NCBI GenBank assembly: GCA_002315615.1 | Contig: DCHK01000008.1 | Span: 1-64,000, forward strand | Direction: 5' to 3' | DNA from: Bacteroidales bacterium UBA1754 | GTDB lineage: Bacteria > Bacteroidota > Bacteroidia > Bacteroidales > Paludibacteraceae | DNA: 64,000 nt | Shown: in pieces, positions 37,052 to 45,721 of the stretch | Layout: every line of letters starts with the position of its first letter | Position numbering within the stretch: the stretch's first letter is position 1 | The notes under the pieces: model-generated | Database searches by the model: none | Told to the model about the DNA's origin: nothing | Seen by the model: the letters and a program-made list of their open reading frames with translations, nothing else | Program-made: the position numbers and the translations under genes

Positions 37052-37059
37052 CAAAAGTA
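37052..37059 (-). promoter_or_regulatory. Bacteroidota -7 element of the suf operon
   Basis: Minus-strand TACTTTTG, matching TAnnTTTG, in the 167-bp divergent gap between sufB and coaX. It probably drives sufBCD, the R-M pair and sufSE. Confidence 0.65.
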
Positions 37060-37122
37060 GTAATTTTTACGACAAGAAACAACGATTATATAAATAATGA
37101 ATATCCAGTTGGAATAAAGTTG

Positions 37123-37130
37123 TATCTTTG
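37123..37130 (+). promoter_or_regulatory. Bacteroidota -7 element upstream of coaX
   Basis: TATCTTTG matches TAnnTTTG and ends only 8 bp before the coaX ATG, so the transcript leader must be very short. Confidence 0.65.
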
Positions 37131-37138
37131 CAGAAAAA

Positions 37139-37876
37139 ATGACAATGAATCTTGTAGTCGATTGCGGAAATACACAAACAAAAGTGGGATTGTTTCAACA
37201 AAATGCTATTTTTAAGACTTTCGTGTTTGAAAATGGTGATATTGAGGCAATTAAATCACTCGTTGAAAATTATGATGTGCAAAATGCAATTTTGTCGTCA
37301 GTTTCCGTTTTGCTCGATGAAATGGCACAAAAAATCACTCCGTTGCTAAAAAAAATGATAATATTGTCGGCACAAACTCCATTGCCGATCAAAAATTGTT
37401 ACAGCACACCTCAAACGCTTGGAACCGACCGTTTGGCAGTGGCAGTAGCAGCCAATTTTCTTTCGTCGCAAAATGCACCATCTCTTGTGATAGATGCGGG
37501 TAGTGCAGTTACATACGAATTTGTGTCGGCAAACGGCGAGTATTTGGGTGGAAATATAGCACCTGGTTTGTCTATGCGTTTCACGGCTTTGAATAAATTC
37601 ACAAAAAAATTACCACTTGTCAAAAAAAAAGAAAATTTCAACGAAATTGGCAACGATACTGAAAATGCAATTTTGGCAGGAGTCATCGAAGGAATGACGT
37701 TCGAAATTGACGGATATATTTCAAAATATACACAACAAAATCAAAATCTTTGCGTTTTTTTAACAGGTGGTGATGCTTTTTTCTTTGAAAAACGACTAAA
37801 AAATCGCATCTTTGCAAACGAAAATTTATCGTTAATAGGTTTGAACCGAATTTTAGATTATAATGTACAAGGTTAA
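37139..37876 (+). CDS. coaX: Type III pantothenate kinase
   Basis: 245 residues. CoaX phosphorylates pantothenate in coenzyme A synthesis and is the usual form in Bacteroidota. NLVVDCGNTQTKVGLF is the N-terminal ATPase-fold phosphate motif; GTDRLAVAVAA and VIDAGSAVTYEFVSANGEYLGGNIAPGLSMR are also conserved. A second Met two codons in (37145) is an alternative start. It overlaps the next gene by 14 bp. panB, an earlier step of the same vitamin route, lies in another operon of this window. Confidence 0.96.
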   Translation: MTMNLVVDCGNTQTKVGLFQQNAIFKTFVFENGDIEAIKSLVENYDVQNAILSSVSVLLDEMAQKITPLLKKMIILSAQTPLPIKNCYSTPQTLGTDRLAVAVAANFLSSQNAPSLVIDAGSAVTYEFVSANGEYLGGNIAPGLSMRFTALNKFTKKLPLVKKKENFNEIGNDTENAILAGVIEGMTFEIDGYISKYTQQNQNLCVFLTGGDAFFFEKRLKNRIFANENLSLIGLNRILDYNVQG

Positions 37877-39134
37877 ATTTGTAGTCGCAATATTATTTAT
37901 CACACTGATTGGTAATGAGTTGTTGACGGCTCAAAATGCAATATCCTCTCCATATTCACGCTTTGGTTTTGGCGAATTAAACTCAACTTCACTTTCGGCA
38001 GCAAGGTCAATGGGTGGTGTGGGCATCGGTTTTCGCAATAAAGGTGTGATAAATCCAACCAATCCTGCTTCTTTTACAAATATTGATACTCTGAGTTTTG
38101 CGTTTGAAGTAGGTGCCTCGGGTAGATATTCTAAACTTAAAAGTAATAGCGCTTCACAGTCCGATTTCAAAGGAAATTTTGACTATGTTGTAGGGCAGTT
38201 CCCTTTGTGCCGATGGGCAGGAATGAGTTTTGGAATGTTGCCATATTCGGCAGTTGGATACGATTATTCTATAGAGAAAAAACTTCCAGCAAACACTGCA
38301 CAAAATCCTACGGCAAAAGATTATGTGTTTTCTCAATCGTACGAGGGTGAGGGTGGTATCAATCAAATTTTTGTAGGTGCTGCGGCAAAACCTATTAAAT
38401 GCCTTTCGGTAGGTGTTAATTTCTACTATCTTTTTGGAAATATCGACCATTATCGCGAGAGTGTTCTTACATCAGAAACTGGACATACGGCTTTTCAGTC
38501 GTCAAATTTGCACATCAAAGATTTTCGTTTTAGATATGGTATTCAATATTTTCAACCGATAAACGAAAAAAACGAAATTGTTGTAGGTGCTGTATATGAA
38601 AATCGCTCGAAAGTAAACGGCGATTATAAATTTATCTCGTGCCTTTCGCTCGTTTCTGCCGATACTGTCAATACAAGTTACGGTTTTGAATTTCCCGAAA
38701 TGTTAGGTTTTGGCGTATGTTATATTTTCGACAAAAAATTGACTTTGGCTTTTGACTATTCTCTTACGAAGTGGAGTGGTGCACGTTATTATGGCGTTCG
38801 AGATTCGCTTAAAAACGAAAGTAAATTCACTTTTGGCGCTGAATATCTGCCAGATTTATACGGAAAGAAATTTTACCAAAGAATGAGATACAGAGTTGGT
38901 GCTACTTATACCGATTCTTATATAAGTAAAATAGACGATTACGCAAAAATTACCGCTACGGTAGGCGTTGGTTTGCCAGTTCGCCACAATACTTCATATT
39001 TGAACATTGGTTTTGAATATGGTCATTTTGGTGCATTGTCATCCAGTGTTGATGCGCTGAAAGAAAACTACTATAAACTTTCGTTGGGCATTGTGCTTGT
39101 TGAACGTTGGTTTATGAAACGCCAAATTAAATAA
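37863..39134 (+). CDS. Outer-membrane beta-barrel protein
   Basis: 423 residues with a signal peptide (KFVVAILFITLIGNELLTAQ). SPYSRFGFGELNSTSLSAARSMGGVGIGFRNKGVINPTNPASF resembles the N-terminal region of FadL/PorV-like barrels of Bacteroidota; many amphipathic strands follow and the chain ends WFMKRQIK. It overlaps coaX by 14 bp. Function is not known. In related genomes a barrel of this kind often sits between coaX and a TPR protein plus lptC, suggesting an envelope role. Confidence 0.72.
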   Translation: MYKVKFVVAILFITLIGNELLTAQNAISSPYSRFGFGELNSTSLSAARSMGGVGIGFRNKGVINPTNPASFTNIDTLSFAFEVGASGRYSKLKSNSASQSDFKGNFDYVVGQFPLCRWAGMSFGMLPYSAVGYDYSIEKKLPANTAQNPTAKDYVFSQSYEGEGGINQIFVGAAAKPIKCLSVGVNFYYLFGNIDHYRESVLTSETGHTAFQSSNLHIKDFRFRYGIQYFQPINEKNEIVVGAVYENRSKVNGDYKFISCLSLVSADTVNTSYGFEFPEMLGFGVCYIFDKKLTLAFDYSLTKWSGARYYGVRDSLKNESKFTFGAEYLPDLYGKKFYQRMRYRVGATYTDSYISKIDDYAKITATVGVGLPVRHNTSYLNIGFEYGHFGALSSSVDALKENYYKLSLGIVLVERWFMKRQIK

Positions 39135-39139
39135 TTTTG
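39132..39139 (+). promoter_or_regulatory. Bacteroidota -7 element overlapping the barrel-gene stop
   Basis: TAATTTTG matches TAnnTTTG; its first three bases are the stop codon of the preceding gene. It lies about 70 bp upstream of the TPR gene. Confidence 0.5.
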
Positions 39140-39210
39140 CAAGTTAAACTTTTTGACGATTTTACAAGTCAAAGAAACAAAATTGAATATAAATTAAAAA
39201 CTTTATAACT

Positions 39211-40536
39211 ATGAAAAAATGTAGATTTATCGCAACAGTTTTGGCATTAGGTTTGTCAATGTCAATGTTTGCACAAACCACTCCTTCTGCCGAATGCCAG
39301 GAGAAAATTCAACTTTTTAATATGTATGCCAAAGTAAACAACTACGCCGATGCAGTTGAACCTTGGACTTGGGTTTACGAAAACGAACCTGCTTCTTCGC
39401 AATACATTTACATTTATGGTGTTAAAATTTTGGCTTGGCAAATTGCACAAGCAAAAACCGTAGAAGAAAAAATGGCGTATGTAGATAAATTGATGGGATT
39501 GTATGATAATCGTATCAAATATTTCGGTAGTAGTGCAAAATATCCAACTCCATATATTCTTGGTATGAAAGCGCTTGACTATGTGAACTATTACACAAAA
39601 GACGAATTGAAACGCGATGCTTACGGATGGCTCGAATCTGCTATCAATGGTTTGGGCGACCGTTCGCAATTACCTTTCGTTCAACAATACTTCAACCTTT
39701 CTACTAATATTTACGCAAAGGACAAATCGCACGGCGAAAAATATTTGACTGATTTTGTAAAAGTGTGCGCATTGCTCGATTCTATCTCTGCAAAAAATGC
39801 AGCAGATGCTAAAAAAATAGAAACTGCAACTGCCATCAAACAAGAAGTAGAACAAAAATTTGTTTCTTCTGGTGCTGCCGATTGTGCTGCCATCGATGCT
39901 ATTTTCAGCAAAGATCTCGAGGCAAACAAAGCAAACCAAGCGTGGTTGAACAATGCTTTGAAATTCTTCAAAAAATTGAATTGCATTGATTCTGATACAT
40001 ATTTTAAAGCAGCAGTATATTCGCACAAAATTTCTCCTTCTGTAGAGTCTGCACGTTCTTGCGCCGATTTGGCTTTGAAAAACAAAGAATATACTAAAAC
40101 CATCGAATTGTTAGGACAAGCAGCCGACCTTTCGAAAGACAATACCGAAAAAGGTGAAATTTATTTCACAATGGCGCAAATTTATTACACAGGACTTGGA
40201 AACTACACAACTGCAAAATCATATTGCTTGAAAGCCTTGGAAAACAAAACTTGGGGCGAACCTTACATTTTGATTGCAACAATGTATGCTTCAAACGGCA
40301 AAAGAATGTTCGATAACGATGAAACATTCAATGCTACAATCTATTGGGCTATAGTAGATAAATTGGAACGTGCAAAAGCAGTTGACCCATCGTGTGCTGC
40401 TACTGCAAACAAAATGATTTCTACCTATAAACAATATTATCCAAAGGCAGAAGAAACATTTATGAGACCAGAACTCGAAAAAGGAAAAACATTCCATATC
40501 GGTGGTTGGGTGAATGAAAATGTCGTAAGTCGATAA
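39211..40536 (+). CDS. Periplasmic tetratricopeptide-repeat protein
   Basis: 441 residues with an N-terminal signal peptide (MKKCRFIATVLALGLSMSMFAQ). The rest is alpha-helical with scattered TPR-like pairs, clearest in NKEYTKTIELLGQAADLSKDNTEKGEIYFTMAQIYYTGLGNYTTAKSYCLKALE. Such proteins act as protein-protein scaffolds in the periplasm; no partner is shown by the sequence. Its stop overlaps the lptC start by one base, so it is translationally coupled to the LPS-export gene. Confidence 0.8.
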   Translation: MKKCRFIATVLALGLSMSMFAQTTPSAECQEKIQLFNMYAKVNNYADAVEPWTWVYENEPASSQYIYIYGVKILAWQIAQAKTVEEKMAYVDKLMGLYDNRIKYFGSSAKYPTPYILGMKALDYVNYYTKDELKRDAYGWLESAINGLGDRSQLPFVQQYFNLSTNIYAKDKSHGEKYLTDFVKVCALLDSISAKNAADAKKIETATAIKQEVEQKFVSSGAADCAAIDAIFSKDLEANKANQAWLNNALKFFKKLNCIDSDTYFKAAVYSHKISPSVESARSCADLALKNKEYTKTIELLGQAADLSKDNTEKGEIYFTMAQIYYTGLGNYTTAKSYCLKALENKTWGEPYILIATMYASNGKRMFDNDETFNATIYWAIVDKLERAKAVDPSCAATANKMISTYKQYYPKAEETFMRPELEKGKTFHIGGWVNENVVSR

Positions 40537-41102
40537 TGTTGAAAAATAGCAAAATACTTCATTACAATACAATGGCAATTTTTGTCATTGTATTGTTTTT
40601 GTTTTCGTGCAATTCTAAGAAAAATTCATATCCATCGTTTCCAGATAGGAGTATGGTTCCCGTTTTGCGCGTTACCGATGTGGTAACGATGATTTCAGAT
40701 TCGGGCATTACGCGTTACAGAATTTCTGCACCCGAATGGCTTGTTTACGACAAAGCCCAAGATCCGTTTTGGGATTTCCCTAAAGGAGCAATTTTTGAAC
40801 GATTTGACAATGATTATCAAACAGATGCAAGTATTAGAGCCGATTCTGTAGTGTATTTTTCCAATAGAAAAATTTGGCTTTTGTCAGGAAATGTAAAGGC
40901 AAACAATTTGAAAGACGAAAAGTTTGAAACGAACGTGTTGCATTGGGACCAAAACGAAGAGAAAATCTATACCGATGAAAAGGTAACTATCACGCAAATT
41001 GATAAAATTCTTGTTGGTTATGGTTTCGAGTCAAACCAAACATTCGACAAATATTCGCTCAAAAATGTCAGCGCAATTATTCCGTTAGAAAATGAGAAAT
41101 GA
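40536..41102 (+). CDS. lptC: LPS export protein LptC, lipoprotein type
   Basis: 188 residues. A signal with a lipobox-like end (LFLFSC, Cys25) suggests lipid attachment, as is usual for Bacteroidota LptC. The beta-jellyroll pattern with DVVTMISDSGITRYRISAPEWLVYD, RADSVVYFSNRKIWLLSGNVKANN, EKFETNVLHWDQNEEKIYTDEKVTIT matches the LptC/YrbK family that carries LPS across the periplasm with LptA. A Met at codon 13 is a possible alternative start. Confidence 0.88.
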   Translation: MLKNSKILHYNTMAIFVIVLFLFSCNSKKNSYPSFPDRSMVPVLRVTDVVTMISDSGITRYRISAPEWLVYDKAQDPFWDFPKGAIFERFDNDYQTDASIRADSVVYFSNRKIWLLSGNVKANNLKDEKFETNVLHWDQNEEKIYTDEKVTITQIDKILVGYGFESNQTFDKYSLKNVSAIIPLENEK

Positions 41103-41144
41103 GATAATTATGAATTAAAAATTAAGAATTTTGAATTTTGAATT

Positions 41145-41168
41145 ATTGACCGAAGGGAAAGTAAATCA
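41145..41168 (+). repeat. Dispersed intergenic repeat, copy 1
   Basis: ATTGACC-GA-AGGGAAA-GTAAATCA, followed by AAATCGCC and AAATCAAC words. Other copies lie at 43562 and 61108. Confidence 0.75.
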
Positions 41169-41215
41169 CTAAATCGCCAAATCAACATTAAATACTCTTG
41201 GAAGTCTTTTTTTAT

Positions 41216-41255
41216 AAAAATCAGTACAAAATCGTCGTTTGTATTGATTTTTTTT
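41216..41255 (+). terminator. Intrinsic terminator after lptC
   Basis: A 15-bp stem (41216-41230 with 41238-41252) with one G-U wobble, a 7-base loop and eight T at the 3' side. It directly precedes a weak -7-like TAATTTCG (41257-41264) that may start the PpiD transcript. Confidence 0.88.
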
Positions 41256-41300
41256 ATAATTTCGTGCCGCATAAAATGGAAACAAATAATTTATTTATAA

Positions 41301-43388
41301 ATGGCAACACTAGAAAAAATTAGAAAAAGAAGTGTCATTCTTGTTGCAGTAATCGGTATCGCATTGCTCGCTTTCATTATTGGAGACTTTCTTAATTCTG
41401 GTTCGACTTTTTTCAATCAGTCGAAAATGAACGTCGTAACAGTTGACGACGAATCGGTAAAAATTGACAAATTTCAATCAATGGTTGATGATTTGTCTGA
41501 AATTTACAAATCACAAACAGGCAATTCACAAGTGTCTGAAGAAGTAATGGAACAACTTCGCCAAACAACTTTCGAAACTATCGTTCGCGAAAGAATTCTT
41601 GACGAACAAGCCGAAAAATTAGGTTTGGCTGTTACTTCAAAAGAATTAACTGATTTGGTGCTTGGCGAAAATCCACACCCAATCGTTATGCAAAACTTGC
41701 GTATGTTCTTCAAAGAAGATGGAACTTTCGATCGCGAAAATTTCAAACAATTCTTGAATAGTTTGAATCAAACTCCACAAAACGCACAACAAGCAGAACA
41801 AATTCAATCTGCTAAAAAGTTCTGGATGTTTTGGGAAAATAGAATCAAATATAGCCAACTCGAAATGAAATATGTTACTCTTTTGCAAAAAGCAGTTGTA
41901 GTAAATGATTTGCAGGCTCAATTGGCTTTCGATAACCGTAAGTCGTCTGTCGATTTGGCATACGTAGTAAAACCTTTTTCTGCAATAGCAGATTCTACAA
42001 TCACAGTTTCTGACAAAGAAATAAGCGAATTGTACAATAAAGAAAAAGAAAACTACAAACAAAAAAATGAAACTCGCGACATTAAATACATCGTTTTCAG
42101 CGTAAAACCATCTGAAGCCGATTATGAAAAAGTGAGCGATTGGATGAATAAAAACAAAGAAGAATTTACAACATCTGAAAATGTTGAAGATTTGTTGAAC
42201 ACTTCGTCAGACGTTCCTTTTATGAATTATCATCTTTCTAAAAATGATGTAGATGTAGATTTCCGAGATTTCGCTTTCGCATCAGAAAAAGGTGCTTGTA
42301 CAGATATTATCACTTCGGGCAATGTTTACAAAATGGCTCGTGTGATTTCTGCTAAAACAATGGCTCCAGATTCTGTTCGCATTAGCATTATTCCTGTGTA
42401 TGCAGCAAGCGACGATGCTACTGCAACACTTGCCGATAGTTTGCTTGGTGTGTTGAAAGGTGGTGAAGATTTCAAAACGCTTTCTGAAAAATTCAATGGT
42501 CGCGAAATTGGTTGGGTGAAAGAAACAGGACTTGAAAAAGAAATGATTCAACCTTGTTTTTATGGTTCTGAAAATTTATTCTCTGTAAAAACATCGAGTG
42601 GAACATACGTAATGAAAGTTGAAGAAAAAACTGCTAACGTAGAAAAAGTGCAATTAGCAATTCTTGAACGTGCAGTAGAAGCGTCTTCAAACACATTCGG
42701 AACTTACTATAACGAAGCAAACTCGTTCATTTCGAAAAACAAAACTGCCGAAACATTCGTAAGCGCAGCCGAAGAAGCAGGTTACTCTGTTCGTGAGTTT
42801 TCTGGTTTGGATGTAAACTCTGCACGTTTAGGTCAGTTGCAAAACTCACGCCAAATTATAAAATGGACATTTGAGTCGAAAAAAGGCGCTGTTTCTGACG
42901 TATTTACTTGCGAAGACGATTTCGTAGTTGCAATGGTTGACAAAGTAAATAAAGCAGGTTATCGCTCGCAAGAGAGTGTAGCAGACATTTTGAAGTCTTC
43001 TATCATTAAAGATAAAAAGGCAGAAAAACTTACAGCAGAATTGCAAGGTAAAAACTTGGAAACTGCAGCAGCAGAAATGAACGCTACTGTTGATACACTT
43101 CGCAATGTGAACTACGCTCAAATGCGTACACAAATTGGTTACGAACCAAAATTGGTTGGTGTAGCACCATTCAAAAACATTGGCGACAAGGGCGTTGTAG
43201 AATCATCAAATGGTGTAATGCTTTTCCAAGTTTTGAATAAAACTGAAAACCAAGAAACTTTTGATGCTGAATCGGAAAAAATGCAAGAAGAATCAAAATA
43301 CCAATACGTTATTTCGCAATCGCAGAAATACTATGATATTTTGAGAGACAATGCTGAAATTGAAGACAATCGCGCAAGATTTTTCTAA
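41301..43388 (+). CDS. PpiD/SurA-like membrane-anchored foldase
   Basis: 695 residues. An N-terminal membrane helix (VILVAVIGIALLAFIIGDFL) is followed by a SurA_N-type helical domain (residues about 45-190; VREPI-like IVRERILDEQAEKLGLAVT, MFFKEDGTFDRENFKQFL). The middle and C-terminal parts hold parvulin-like regions, of which only fragments such as FKTLSEKFNGREIGWVKE are recognisable. The family helps outer-membrane proteins fold in the periplasm. Whether prolyl isomerase activity is retained is doubtful from the weak parvulin motif. Confidence 0.85.
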   Translation: MATLEKIRKRSVILVAVIGIALLAFIIGDFLNSGSTFFNQSKMNVVTVDDESVKIDKFQSMVDDLSEIYKSQTGNSQVSEEVMEQLRQTTFETIVRERILDEQAEKLGLAVTSKELTDLVLGENPHPIVMQNLRMFFKEDGTFDRENFKQFLNSLNQTPQNAQQAEQIQSAKKFWMFWENRIKYSQLEMKYVTLLQKAVVVNDLQAQLAFDNRKSSVDLAYVVKPFSAIADSTITVSDKEISELYNKEKENYKQKNETRDIKYIVFSVKPSEADYEKVSDWMNKNKEEFTTSENVEDLLNTSSDVPFMNYHLSKNDVDVDFRDFAFASEKGACTDIITSGNVYKMARVISAKTMAPDSVRISIIPVYAASDDATATLADSLLGVLKGGEDFKTLSEKFNGREIGWVKETGLEKEMIQPCFYGSENLFSVKTSSGTYVMKVEEKTANVEKVQLAILERAVEASSNTFGTYYNEANSFISKNKTAETFVSAAEEAGYSVREFSGLDVNSARLGQLQNSRQIIKWTFESKKGAVSDVFTCEDDFVVAMVDKVNKAGYRSQESVADILKSSIIKDKKAEKLTAELQGKNLETAAAEMNATVDTLRNVNYAQMRTQIGYEPKLVGVAPFKNIGDKGVVESSNGVMLFQVLNKTENQETFDAESEKMQEESKYQYVISQSQKYYDILRDNAEIEDNRARFF

Positions 43389-43410
43389 TATAAAGCAAAT
43401 AAAAAATTAC

Positions 43411-43444
43411 AAGAGGCAGTTCGTTAGGATTGCCTCTTTTTTTT
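43411..43444 (+). terminator. Intrinsic terminator after the PpiD-like gene
   Basis: AAGAGGCA (43411-43418) pairs with TGCCTCTT (43431-43438), followed by a run of T to 43444. A clean 8-bp GC-containing stem 22 bp after the stop. Confidence 0.9.
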
Positions 43445-43529
43445 GTTACTGCTGTGAAATAGATAAAAGAGATACGAGTTACAATTGTTGAAACCACGAA
43501 ATATATTAGGTGAAGGTATAAACCTAATC

Positions 43530-43609
43530 AAATCAACAAATCAACGAATCAACACTTAATCATTGACCGTAGGGAAATAAATCAACGAATAATCAAATCA
43601 ACGGTACAA
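43530..43609 (+). repeat. Octamer words and dispersed repeat copy 2 upstream of yicC
   Basis: Two AAATCAAC and one GAATCAAC run in tandem at 43530-43553. The dispersed repeat ATTGACC-GT-AGGGAAA-TAAATCAAC follows at 43562-43586, and then more octamers (GAATAATC, AAATCAAC). The remaining sequence of this 256-bp gap holds a terminator and a promoter but no gene. Confidence 0.8.
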
Positions 43610-43618
43610 AAAAACTCT

Positions 43619-43626
43619 TATCTTTG
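43619..43626 (+). promoter_or_regulatory. Bacteroidota -7 element upstream of yicC
   Basis: TATCTTTG matches TAnnTTTG, 18 bp before the ATG at 43645. Confidence 0.65.
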
Positions 43627-43644
43627 CATAAAACTTTTAGAAAT

Positions 43645-44511
43645 ATGATACTTTCGATGACAGGCTTTGGTAAAGCCACTTGCAAATATAAAAACAAACA
43701 AATAGTAGTTGAAATCCGTTCGCTTAACAGCAAACAACTTGATTTGTCAACAAAAATCTGTAGCAATTATCGCACGAAAGAAATTGAAATCCGCAATGAA
43801 ATTGCATCACGCATAGAACGCGGAAAAGTTGATTTTTCGCTTTATATAGACAATTCGAGCAGCGAAATCGCACCACGCATCAATCAAGGTGTAGTGACAG
43901 ACTACTACAACCAAATAAAGCAAATTTCGGAAAATTTGAACATTGAACTTCCAAAAAATTGGTTCGATGTGCTTTTGCGTTTGCCAGATGCTACAAAAGG
44001 CGATAGCGATGAATTGGAAGACGAAGAATGGGAAGCGGTAAAGAAAACTGTTCATTCTGCAGTAGATCATCTTATTGAATTTCGCCAAAAAGAAGGTGTT
44101 TCGCTTGATAAAGTTTTCCGTGCAAAAATTGAAAATATTGGCAATTTTCTTTTGCAAATTGACCCATTTGAAAAAGAACGCGTAGAAAAAATAAAAGAAC
44201 ATCTACGCGAAAACCTAAATTCTTTGGGTGTAGATTACGACAAAAATCGTTTTGAGCAAGAATTGATTTTCTACATAGAAAAATTGGATGTAAACGAAGA
44301 GAAAAACCGTTTGCGTCAACACTTAAATTATTTCTTGCAAACAATGGAAGACGCCTCTTCGGGTAAGAAACTTGGCTTTATTTCGCAAGAAATTGGTCGC
44401 GAAATAAATACGCTCGGCTCAAAATCGAACCATAGTGAAATGCAGAAACTTGTGGTGAAAATGAAAGACGAACTCGAGCAAATAAAAGAGCAAGTGCTTA
44501 ATGTGCTGTAA
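43645..44511 (+). CDS. yicC: YicC/YloC-family endoribonuclease
   Basis: 288 residues from ATG 43645, where the family's conserved start MILSMTGFGKA begins. EIRSLNSKQLDLSTKI, RNEIASRIERGKVDFSLYI and the C-terminal QHLNYFLQTMEDASSGKKLGFISQEIGREINTLGSKSNHSEMQKLVVKMKDELEQIKEQVLNV are the family signature. YicC proteins cleave RNA and are tied to sRNA turnover and stationary-phase survival. The end overlaps the AlkD-like frame. Confidence 0.93.
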   Translation: MILSMTGFGKATCKYKNKQIVVEIRSLNSKQLDLSTKICSNYRTKEIEIRNEIASRIERGKVDFSLYIDNSSSEIAPRINQGVVTDYYNQIKQISENLNIELPKNWFDVLLRLPDATKGDSDELEDEEWEAVKKTVHSAVDHLIEFRQKEGVSLDKVFRAKIENIGNFLLQIDPFEKERVEKIKEHLRENLNSLGVDYDKNRFEQELIFYIEKLDVNEEKNRLRQHLNYFLQTMEDASSGKKLGFISQEIGREINTLGSKSNHSEMQKLVVKMKDELEQIKEQVLNVL

Positions 44512-45202
44512 GAAACCAAACTCGCAAATGACGAAGCAATTTTTTTTCAATCCACAAATAGAAGAACAAATAAAAAACATACGTCGCGACCTACATTTGA
44601 ATATGAATGGAAAAGTGTCGGAAAGTATGGAAAATTCTGGATTGAAGTACAAACTGATTTATGGCACACAAATTCCTGAACTTAGAAAAATTGCAAAAAA
44701 CTACACACCAAATGTGCAGTTGGCAGAATGTTTGTGGAAAATGAACATTCGCGAGACGATGATTCTTGCTACGATGCTTTTTCCACTTGAAGATTTTGGC
44801 GAAACAATGGCAGAAAATTGGGTTAATGACCTCGCTACCAATGAAATGGCTGAATTTCTTTCGATGAACATTCTTTCGAAAAAGCCATTTGCCATAAAGA
44901 AAGTGAACACTTGGCTCGATGCTGACAACAAAATTCTGCAATACTTGGCGTGCAATTTAATGTTGCACATTGCCGACCAAACCGCTGAAGATGAGAAATT
45001 TGCAGTTGTCAAAAAAATGATTTGTAAATTGGTGTCGAACCAAAACAAAGAATTGAATCATCAGTTTTTACACGCAATAAACACATTGGGAATGTGCAGT
45101 TTACCTTTTGCACAAAGAGTTCAAACTGAAATGAAAAATGCCAAAGTGGCTGACGAAATTTTGCGAGATTTTGGAAATATGATGAATTTTTATTACGAAT
45201 GA
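44501..45202 (+). CDS. DNA alkylation repair (AlkD-like) HEAT-repeat protein
   Basis: 233 residues from ATG 44501, overlapping yicC by 11 bp; ATG 44528 is a second possible start. All-helical sequence with YGTQIPELRKIAKNYTPNVQLAECLW, ETMILATMLF, NEMAEFLSMNILSKKPFAIKKVNTWLDADNKILQYLACNLM fits the AlkD-like family of DNA glycosylases and relatives built from HEAT repeats. Alkyl-purine excision has been shown for some members; catalytic residues were not assigned here, so the activity remains an inference. Confidence 0.72.
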   Translation: MCCKKPNSQMTKQFFFNPQIEEQIKNIRRDLHLNMNGKVSESMENSGLKYKLIYGTQIPELRKIAKNYTPNVQLAECLWKMNIRETMILATMLFPLEDFGETMAENWVNDLATNEMAEFLSMNILSKKPFAIKKVNTWLDADNKILQYLACNLMLHIADQTAEDEKFAVVKKMICKLVSNQNKELNHQFLHAINTLGMCSLPFAQRVQTEMKNAKVADEILRDFGNMMNFYYE

Positions 45203-45215
45203 TGTAATAATTTGT

Positions 45216-45223
45216 TACATTTG
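45216..45223 (+). promoter_or_regulatory. Bacteroidota -7 element upstream of the Fur-family gene
   Basis: TACATTTG matches TAnnTTTG, 28 bp before the ATG at 45251. Confidence 0.6.
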
Positions 45224-45250
45224 TAAGTTGTAGTAAAAGGTGACATTTTG

Positions 45251-45721
45251 ATGAAATCGAACGAATTTAGCGCAGCAAAAATCAAATTAGAACAATACAT
45301 TGCCGAAAGAGGAATGCGCTCTATTCCGAAACGCCTTGTTATTCTCGAAGAAATTTGTGCATACGAAGGGCATTTCACGGTAGATTCGTTTTATACCTTT
45401 TTGAAAAACAAAGGCATAAAAGTAAGTCGTGCCACCATTTACAACACTGTAAATTTGTTTTGGCAAATTGGTTTGGTGATGCAACATCAAATTGTTGACG
45501 GACGCACGTTGTACGAGTCGGCAGGAAAGAAAAAACACAGCCACTATGTGTGTACAGAATGTGGGAAAATAAAGGAATTTACAGATGATGTATTGAAAAC
45601 AGCCATACAGACAAAGCGTTTGACGAAATTCAAACAGACAAATTTTTCGCTTTGCATATATGGTGTATGTTCGGAATGTCAGAAAAAAGAAAAAACAAAC
45701 ATAAATAAAATTGACAAATAA
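45251..45721 (+). CDS. Fur-family transcriptional regulator
   Basis: 156 residues. The winged-helix half has RSIPKRLVILEEICAYEGHFTVDSFYTFLKNKGIKVSRATIYNTVNLFWQIGLV. The dimerisation and metal half has KKHSHYVCTECGKIKEF with the first CxxC and CSEC near the end with the second. The layout allows Fur, PerR or Zur-type function and the sequence alone does not decide. It has its own promoter and its stop overlaps the purA start, so it is co-expressed with purA. Confidence 0.9.
   Translation: MKSNEFSAAKIKLEQYIAERGMRSIPKRLVILEEICAYEGHFTVDSFYTFLKNKGIKVSRATIYNTVNLFWQIGLVMQHQIVDGRTLYESAGKKKHSHYVCTECGKIKEFTDDVLKTAIQTKRLTKFKQTNFSLCIYGVCSECQKKEKTNINKIDK

Noticed and set aside
36972..37138. A gene or structured RNA in the sufB-coaX divergent gap
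   Set aside because: Only two promoter elements were found; no hairpin with a T-run or plausible ORF.
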